DNA from: Antrodiella citrinella
Lineage: Eukaryota > Basidiomycota > Agaricomycetes > Polyporales > Steccherinaceae
Direction: 5' to 3'
Assembly (NCBI GenBank): GCA_004802725.1
Contig: SGPM01000377.1
Span: 1-15,320, forward strand
Length of the DNA: 15,320 bases
In this document: piece by piece, positions 9,531-15,320 of the stretch
Layout: every line of letters starts with the position of its first letter
How positions within the stretch are numbered: position 1 is the first letter of the stretch
Position numbers and translations under genes: made by a program
Notes under the pieces: model-generated
What the model saw: the letters and a program-made list of their open reading frames with translations, nothing else
Told to the model about the DNA's origin: nothing
Database searches by the model: none

Positions 9531-10544
9531 CTAAGCGGCCAATACGACGCTCTCGATCGATTCTTCTTTGAGTTGTTCAGCGGCTAGTAGTGATTCCCAG
9601 TGAGTTCGGTATCCATGTTAACGACAAGTATAAAACTCACTGAATCGTTTTTTCGCATCGAAGACAACGTCAGTCTTGGCCTCCTGGCTCAACCCATCGG
9701 CAGCTGTTATGGCGGTGTGAATGTTACTGTGAGAAATGCAGTCAGAGGCCATTGATGTTAAAGCACTTACCAAGACGAGCTGCGAGGACTACGTCGGCTT
9801 TAGCTTCGTTGGCTAGACCTTCTGCATCTGCCAGTGAGACCCCCATGATTGGGATTACTTTCAGCATCCGCAATGCAGCAATTGGAGACGATCAACCACG
9901 TACCAAGACGTTTAGCAGCAAGGACTACATTGGCTTTAGCTTCTTCAGCAAGATCCTCAGCATCTGGTGGTACTTATGTTCAGCAGTGATACTGCATGCT
10001 CAACGACAGCAACCTACCCAAACGCTTGGCAGCCAATACGACGTCTTCAACTGCCTCTTTTTGGAGGTCATCCGCAGCTGAAGATATGTGGTGAGTAGGA
10101 GTAGTCACTTACTCGATAGTGGTCGATGACTCACAATAACGAGCCGCCAGGACCACGTTCTCGACGGCCTCTTTTGCGAGTTCATCTGCAGCTGTAGACG
10201 TGTGGTGAGCGAAATATGTCGTCTCTTGAGCTGAACGAAAGTCTTACAATAGCGAGCAGCCAAAACCACGTTCTCAACAGCTTCTTTCTCGATTTCGTCA
10301 GCAGCTGTTACACGAAAATCAGCATCGGGTATTTCCTCAGCCTGAGTGAACCGGCTACTAGTGCTTACAGTACCGTGCAGCCAAAACTACGCTCTCGATG
10401 CTCTCTGACCTGAGGTCATCTGCCGCTGAGTTATAACGTGGTGAGCAAGCTCAGCATAACATCTGTCAGGATGCAATGACGTACTGTAGCGTTTCGCGGC
10501 GAGGACCACGTCGGCCTTCGCTTCCTTGGTCAAGCTGTCAGCGT
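9531..10544 (-). repeat. Tandem array of nine exon-plus-intron units
   Basis: Nine coding repeats start at 10544, 10425, 10304, 10191, 10077, 9963, 9827, 9703 and 9583, a period of 113-136 bp. Each consists of a 53-63 nt exon plus an intron of 54-76 nt. Coding parts are clearly related (VVLAA is kept in eight of nine). Introns are mostly diverged, but the 8-mer GTGGTGAG (plus strand) recurs at 10088-10095, 10202-10209 and 10438-10445, at matching places near the 3' ends of three introns. This supports spread by duplication of whole exon-intron units. Confidence 0.88.
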
Positions 10545-10693
10545 CTAGCATGCCCTCATACAGTTAGCGACCGTCTCGTGTCAACTGTTTGCGACTGACC
10601 CAGGCGTTTGCTGACAGAGTCCATAGAAGGCACGGGGCTCGCAGTAGCAGCACCGAGCAAGGCGAAGACAATCAATAGGCTACGAACAAACAT
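9531..10693 (-). CDS. Secreted Kex2-type repeat peptide precursor, one repeat per mini-exon
   Basis: Ten exons join in frame: 10693-10600, 10544-10485, 10425-10369, 10304-10248, 10191-10135, 10077-10018, 9963-9904, 9827-9771, 9703-9641 and 9583-9531, giving 205 aa. Residues 1-18 are a signal peptide (MFVRSLLIVFALLGAATA), followed by a short pro-segment ending in SKR (28-30). Nine units of 18-21 residues follow, consensus [YLF]-[DSTA]-A-[DE]-x-L-x-x-E-[AS]-x-x-x-V-V-L-A-A, each separated by KR or a lone R. KR ends lie at 30, 50, 127, 147 and 187; lone R at 69, 88, 107 and 166. The last unit ends at the stop without basic residues. This is the design of Kex2-processed repeat proteins, including fungal RiPP precursors: secretion, cleavage in the Golgi, release of many similar peptides. 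Two UstYa-like genes lie 1.1-2.7 kb upstream. Alternatives are a non-modified signalling peptide family or a structural surface peptide. The exon chain is strongly supported; the product class is inferred. Confidence 0.85.
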
Positions 10694-10790
10694 GATGATT
10701 GTAGGTGGTTTGTGTGAGTTCGAAGGGGACTGTGTTCCTGATCGTTCGAGAACGGGCGGATGCTGGGTACTCGGGCTATGGCTTCGTAAG

Positions 10791-10800
10791 TACTTATATG
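10791..10800 (-). promoter_or_regulatory. TATA-like box of the repeat precursor gene
   Basis: On the minus strand this reads CATATAAGTA, about 100 nt upstream of the precursor ATG at 10693, a plausible fungal core-promoter distance. It shares TATAAGTA with the box upstream of the aldo/keto reductase. Function is inferred from position only. Confidence 0.45.
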
Positions 10801-11758
10801 TTCGGGATGCAAAAGAGTCCCTAGTACCCCTTTTCCGGGTGTCACTCGCTTATGACTCCAGGACAGATTGAAGGTCGCAATTTGGACATGGACGCAACCT
10901 CCAAATCCTCATGTCCCAATCGCGAACCTCCATCCATGTTTGATTTGTTTCACACCGCCTTCCCCCTGCAGCAAGACGTGGATCCGCACCTCGGTTCTTT
11001 GCCGGCGTACATCTAACACAATAAGACGGAGGCGGTATGGCACAACCCTCGCGGAGGTGTTCAAGATGCACTTATCGGTGACTCATGCGCCCTTTCACAA
11101 CACACTACGGCTACGATTAAAGCTTCTAATTTAGGTTTGGGGGCATTCATTCCCAAGAATCTTGATATTGTATCGCCATCCTGGATCGAAATGGTCTTTT
11201 GGTCATCGGGATTCGGGAGTGGCAATTTGAAGATGATCTCCGGCTTCCATACTGTGGTTCCATCTTAGGCCTTTTTCGGAGCGTGGTACCCCATCGTGGC
11301 GTCCGTGTGGTGCAGACTTGGCGTCCTGGCTTTGTCGCGCACGCTGTCACTTCAGATTCCTAACTTCTATCATTGTTTGTTGGTATGGAGTTGCGCAATG
11401 CGCTGAGTGTTCGTCCGTGACGCGTCTCCAGAAGCCCGCAATGGGCGGCGGAACCGTCTTTGTCGGTCAGATCTTGGTACGGAGCTTCATTTATTTCCGC
11501 GTGCGCCTCAGGATGGAAATGCGAAAAGTTTATTGTTGTCGTGACGGTCACGACTCACAAGCATCAAATAATGACTTTGATTCACCTATCTGGCAGACAG
11601 GGGATTATCTTTATGGACTACCCTGACGGCGGCCATCTGTTGCGTATCCGAGTCTCGAACTGCATTATGGCCTGTTGCCCATAAGCTACTTCGCGGGCTT
11701 GCCATACTTCAGCATCCCACATCGGCTTTCGTTATACCTGAGACTAAGCTTTCCCACT
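10801..11758. other. Intergenic region upstream of precursor and UstYa-like 1
   Basis: About 1 kb lies between two divergently transcribed genes, the repeat precursor (minus) and UstYa-like 1 (plus), and should carry both promoters, so it is a natural place for a shared regulator to bind. Open frames here (11318-11626 plus, 11147-11350 minus) resemble no family I know and lack splice support. I see no clear palindromic operator. Confidence 0.45.
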
Positions 11759-12435
11759 ATGTTGTCGACCTTGCACACCAAAATGACTTTCCCCATCCTT
11801 ATCATATCATCGACAACATTCGTGAACGTCCTAGTCTTCGTGGCTACGATGTACAGACTGTTTGCGCCGGAGCCGTCGATCGCGTACAGTACGTTCACTT
11901 TTTATTTGACGCCGTATCACTTTGTAGACTCAACGAAACTCCTTGTATGGCAGGCTTCACCGACAGGGATAACCCTATCGAGATGCCCACTGGGCCCATC
12001 CCCACCGTGGAGATGACTTTCCAAGAGTCTACTCGCTTCACGCTCACCGACGATACTTCCAAACCCAATTGGGAGACGCTCTTTACCAACCAGTTCGGGA
12101 TCGGGTTTCAGCACCTCGGTCCATTCCACTACCGATACATTTCCGCCGCATACCACTCTCTCCACTGCGTGTACAGCATGGCAGAGGACTTCGACAAACC
12201 TAATCATCTCACCCATCCCAGTCATCATTTCATCCATTGCCTCATGTACATGCGCCAGATCTTCCTGTGCGACGCGGACATGACGCTCGAGGAGGGGGAC
12301 TTCATGATGCGCAATATCACGACGGATCGGATGGGCGTGACGAGGGAGTGTAGGGACTGGTCAGCAGTTGCACGCTGGGTAGATCAGAACTTCAAGGAGT
12401 GGGCCGATTTCAACGGGGTCTCGTTTGATCAGTAG
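11759..12435 (+). CDS. DUF3328 / UstYa-type membrane protein 1
   Basis: This belongs to the UstYa (DUF3328) family, whose members in ustiloxin, phomopsin and cyclochlorotine pathways carry out oxidative cyclisation, hydroxylation or halogenation of peptides. Two exons, 11759-11888 and 11954-12435, join in phase 1 across a 65-nt intron to give 203 aa, typical length. An N-terminal membrane anchor (about residues 12-31, ILIISSTTFVNVLVFVATMY) is followed by the two hallmark motifs, HSLHC at 111-115 and HFIHC at 135-139, the latter running into LMYMRQIFLCDADMTLEEGD. All four His and both Cys are present, so the protein looks active. The start at 11759 is the first ATG giving a short tail before the anchor; an inner ATG at 11783 is possible. 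It converges on a second family member and is divergent from the repeat precursor. The assignment is firm; the substrate is inferred. Confidence 0.88.
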
Positions 12436-12453
12436 GAATCTTAGCTTTATCGT

Positions 12454-12473
12454 ATCAGGTCTTATCAGGTCTT
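12454..12473. repeat. Perfect 10-bp tandem duplication in a 3' UTR
   Basis: ATCAGGTCTT occurs twice head to tail about 20 nt after the stop codon of UstYa-like 1. It is probably a simple replication slip. The rest of the 289-bp convergent spacer (12436-12724) shows nothing else. Confidence 0.7.
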
Positions 12474-12724
12474 GGTAGAATAATTATGTATTTTGTGCTC
12501 ACTTCTACTCATTTAACTCCTGTGACATAGCCTGCTATCAGGTTCGGCGAAACATTGTTGTACGGTCTCGAATGTCTGAGTAGAACGATGACAATGTATC
12601 AGAAGAAGGCGATGAGTGGCTCGGACTTTGTCAAACAGTGAATATGAAAAGCACAAGTCACGGCAACAGTAAATACATACGAGCGACGCCGGGAGCTCAG
12701 CCCAATCTACGGTACACACAATCC

Positions 12725-13355
12725 CTAAGCAGCCAATCTGCTCGCATACGCATGATGATTCCTCTCCGCCTCATCAAAGATACCATCCCAATCATAGCAC
12801 AAAGACTCGAACCCATTATGGGTGAACGAAGATCCCTGCGGCTCCAAGCGCATGTCCACATGACACTCGAACGTCTGCCTGAGGTAGTTCAGGCAGTGTT
12901 GGGGGAGCTCCGACGTGCGATGGCTACCTTCGTCGTAGTACGCCTGCTGAAGGATTTCGATGCATCGGAGTTGGTGGAACATGGCTACGGTGTGCGTGCT
13001 CACGCTGCCGTCGGGCTCGTCGAGATGGATGGTGTGTCCGCCGGAAGGGAGGAGGTTGTTCCAGGCGGGTGTGCCCATGTCAAAATGGACGGAGGCGGGG
13101 ATGATGTGTATGGCAACTCGTTCCGGAGTTGGGACGGACCAGGTCAGCGTGTTTTGCGCTGTCCAAAGGTAAGATGAGGTGACTGGTCATTGCATATTGG
13201 TGGTGCTCACCAGCACTGATATTCTTTGCAATGCGATGCCAAATGGGCATAGGGATTGCAGTTGCCACAACGAACGCAAGGAGCGTCACAATTGTGAGGT
13301 ACTGCATCTTCAGCGAGCGTGCAGTAGTGGAAGACATGGAGAGGTGTTCAACCAT
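12725..13355 (-). CDS. DUF3328 / UstYa-type membrane protein 2
   Basis: This is a second, diverged UstYa-family protein. Two exons, 13355-13211 and 13158-12725, join in phase 1 across a 52-nt intron to give 192 aa. The start at 13355 has G at -3 and G at +4; a later ATG at 13337 would shorten it by six residues. A membrane anchor (about 19-35, YLTIVTLLAFVVATAIP) is followed by WSVPTPERVAIH and then the motif region. The first motif reads FHQLRC (109-114), with Arg where UstYa has the second His; the second keeps HCLNYLRQTFEC (136-147). The FHQLRC form also occurs, to my knowledge, in other basidiomycete DUF3328 proteins, so it may mark a subgroup rather than a defect. It ends in a clean stop and converges on UstYa-like 1. 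Two different UstYa-type proteins near a repeat precursor recalls UstYa/UstYb in ustiloxin clusters. Confidence 0.85.
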
Positions 13356-14207
13356 TGCGCTGCTAGTAGTGGGGAGCTGTAAGACTGAGCAGGAGAGGGC
13401 GTCGAGATATCACTGTAGCGCTTAGAGCTCGAGCTGAACGGCGACAGCTACTGGCAGCGGGTAAGCACTTTCTAGACAGATGAGCTAAAGAACCCTCACT
13501 GCGGCGCGCGTATCCATGGGTATGGATGACATGAAATGTGCGATCTCATTGTCACAGTCCAAGCTATGCGAGTAAAACAAAGGTACGTCGGCGGGGACGC
13601 GAACACTATTCATGCATCTCACCACTGATCTTGCGTTCCGAGCTCGATCTGGTTTGGAAATTCCATATGCAAGGCCAAGCGGGCAGTGCAAGGCGAAGTG
13701 CTCCGTACTCATGGGAGGAACTTGGTATGACAATATTAAGACTGATCATGGAAAACTGTCTGAGATGGAAGTATTTTGATTCGAGTACACAGGAGCTCAT
13801 GCATCATGAGAGGCGCGCTGAGACTCAGCCGGAGTTGTTCCTCCTGACTCGGCAGTACGCTATTGTCATAGCCAAATTTGTGGCAGTAGCCGAACCAATC
13901 TACATCTGGATGAAATAACTCAAAGAGCCAACAACCCCAGTGGACTTCCATCTAGATGCATGCTCGCACAAGAAGATTCGACCGTCGATGAAGAAGAGAG
14001 GAAGGTAGATATTTAGAAGTAGAAGCGTGAAGGACTCGAAATGGCTGATACGCTGAGTACAGATGAAAATAGCCAACGGTGATGAGTCACTCAATTCTCA
14101 AGGAGAGGTAAATGAGCTAAGAACAGTCGGAGAGGCAGTACTGACTGCACAACAATGTTACGATCAAAGAAGCCGAACACGACTTGATTACAAGAGCCCA
14201 AGTCGGC
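13356..14207. other. Intergenic region, no recognisable gene
   Basis: About 0.85 kb lies between the 5' end of UstYa-like 2 and the 3' end of the But2-like gene. A 126-codon frame at 13538-13918 (plus) is the longest; it shows no motif, no signal peptide and no splice partner. Overlapping minus-strand frames are equally featureless. A decayed gene cannot be excluded. Confidence 0.45.
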
Positions 14208-15181
14208 TCATTCAAGGAAAGAAGCGTGTTGATACATGACGACACCTAGATGCAATCAGTCTCTATGATAAAGAGTGAAAGGATCTGGAATCACTGCGCA
14301 CCTGGAACAGGTTTTCTGTGATCTTGAGCCCATTCGACGAAGGTAGTATCACCGCCGACACTGAACTCGAAAACATGTAGCGTATCGGAAGGACAAGGGA
14401 ATCGATGGGTGTAGTTCATGCCGTGTGTGATCGCGATACTCCCCACTTTGCTCTTGCGGGCGGGGCGAGTGCTCCACGTAAGGACCTTGCCATTCAGTGG
14501 GAAATCGGCAGCCATTTTCCAAATGTCAACCACGTTGCTAACAAGTCCGAGNGTGACGTTCGTAGCGCTCGCTGGCGGGGTTGCGACCATCAGTTCGCAG
14601 TCCTCCATCTTGTAGTCGATAGCTCGGAATTCGACTATCGTAGACACCTGCAAACGACATTGTCAACGAAAGTTCGATATTGTTTGATTTTTCTTACCTC
14701 CGAAGTCACTTTGAACTGCCTGTCCGCGGGAGGAACGAGTCCACCAATTTCTGCCCAGCGAACAGGATCGTCGGAATACNCGCGAGAGGGCTCAGCACTG
14801 TTGACCACGGCGATAAGATTGGGGTAGATCAGGATAGGTTCCGGGGTACGGTCAGGAAGTTGCATGCGGTCGAGTCCAACGAATTGACTCGGGCGCTTCA
14901 GCTTGCCAAAATCGTAGTAGCGGCGAATCTGAGGTTTTCCAGCAACATTGAAGGCNTAGATGTTGATTCCGGTGCAAAACAGGCAGACCAAGNTNGCGAA
15001 GAGAGTAAAAGTAGTGGTGCTCCGCGACTTCTGAGATGCACCTGAAGTGATGACAACATCTGAGTGAGGAAGATAGCAGATACGTAGGCTCGTGCTCACC
15101 TGCTTCTACCCTGCTTTTCTCCCCAGTATCGAATCCACGTAGCAAANATTTGCGCTCCTCTGTCGGTGAATCGAAAGACAT
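14208..15181 (-). CDS. But2-like single-pass membrane protein
   Basis: Function is unknown. Four exons join in frame: 15181-15100, 15041-14698, 14647-14302 and 14245-14208, giving about 269 aa; introns are 50-58 nt. After a short acidic N-terminus there is one membrane segment (about residues 37-58, FTLF..LVCLFCTGINI), then KRPSQFVGLDRM, a beta-rich region with IVEFRAIDYKMEDCEL and LTWSTRPARKSKVGS, and a C-terminal part with RFPCPSDTLHVFEF and FVEWAQDHRKP. The tiny last exon supplies GVVMYQ, which fits the usual end of this family. I recognise it as the Agaricomycete family often annotated as ubiquitin 3 binding protein But2 C-terminal domain, by memory of its motifs. Six undetermined bases fall inside the exons (14552, 14780, 14956, 14993, 14995, 15147) but do not break the frame. 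There is no clear tie to the peptide cluster. Confidence 0.75.
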
Positions 15182-15320
15182 GNTTGACGANGAGGATGCT
15201 GGCTACGTCTATACTGCAAGATAGGACTCAGACTTTTCACAAGACGAGTGAATCAGTTGTGAGCAAAGATATCCGAGTCTGGAATATGGAAATATCACCG
15301 AACCTGCACCGAACCTNCAG
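15182..15320. other. Upstream region of the But2-like gene, low-quality end
   Basis: This is the presumed 5' region of the But2-like gene. It holds undetermined bases at 15183, 15191 and 15317 and an 11-bp tandem pair (CACCGAACCTG at 15296-15306, repeated with one N at 15307-15317). No core promoter motif can be called. Confidence 0.45.

Noticed and set aside
9752..10081. A 109-codon plus-strand open frame across the repeat region.
   Set aside because: It is antisense to the spliced precursor and runs through its exons and introns without any motif.
9531..10544. Regular repeats of about 115-bp period suggested a CRISPR-like array or a minisatellite.
   Set aside because: The conserved parts encode protein in one frame after removal of introns with proper GT..AG ends, and they follow a signal-peptide exon; the host is a fungus.
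9531..10693. Classification of the precursor as a MSDIN-type or borosin precursor.
   Set aside because: There is a secretory signal and Kex2-type sites, no MSDIN-like leader with flanking prolines, and no fused N-methyltransferase.
13538..13918. A 126-codon plus-strand frame between UstYa-like 2 and the But2-like gene.
   Set aside because: No recognisable domain, no anchor or signal peptide, and overlapping frames on the other strand are equally long.

Overview
The window is eukaryotic nuclear DNA, most likely from a mushroom-forming basidiomycete (Agaricomycetes). Nearly every gene is split by introns of about 50-70 nt with clear GT..AG ends. Two genes belong to families I know mainly from Agaricomycetes: a 7-TM protein and a But2-like protein. 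All gene models were spliced by hand, and every junction was checked for reading-frame continuity and, where possible, for family motifs.

Layout. (1) 1-4191 is a conserved housekeeping pair: MRD1, a five-RRM ribosome-biogenesis protein on the minus strand, is divergent from prefoldin subunit 3 on the plus strand across a 250-bp shared promoter. (2) 4730-6094 is an orphan seven-helix membrane protein on the minus strand. (3) 6095-7509 is about 1.4 kb with no recognisable gene. (4) 7510-8813 is an intact aldo/keto reductase on the minus strand. (5) 9531-10693, minus strand, is the most unusual locus. It encodes a secreted precursor of about 205 aa built from nine near-identical units of 18-21 residues separated by KR or R. 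Each unit is carried by its own mini-exon, with nine introns, all in phase 1. (6) 11759-12435 (plus) and 12725-13355 (minus) are two convergent DUF3328/UstYa-type membrane proteins. (7) 14208-15181, minus strand, is a four-exon But2-like single-pass membrane protein in a stretch with scattered N bases.

How they may work together. A secreted Kex2-type repeat precursor beside two UstYa-like proteins is the arrangement of dikaritin-type fungal RiPP clusters (ustiloxin, phomopsin, asperipin). The aldo/keto reductase could be a tailoring enzyme. I therefore read about 7.5-13.4 kb as a candidate, apparently undescribed basidiomycete peptide (RiPP) cluster. The precursor architecture and the DUF3328 motifs are seen directly. 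The joint function is inference. The remaining genes look like ordinary genomic neighbours.
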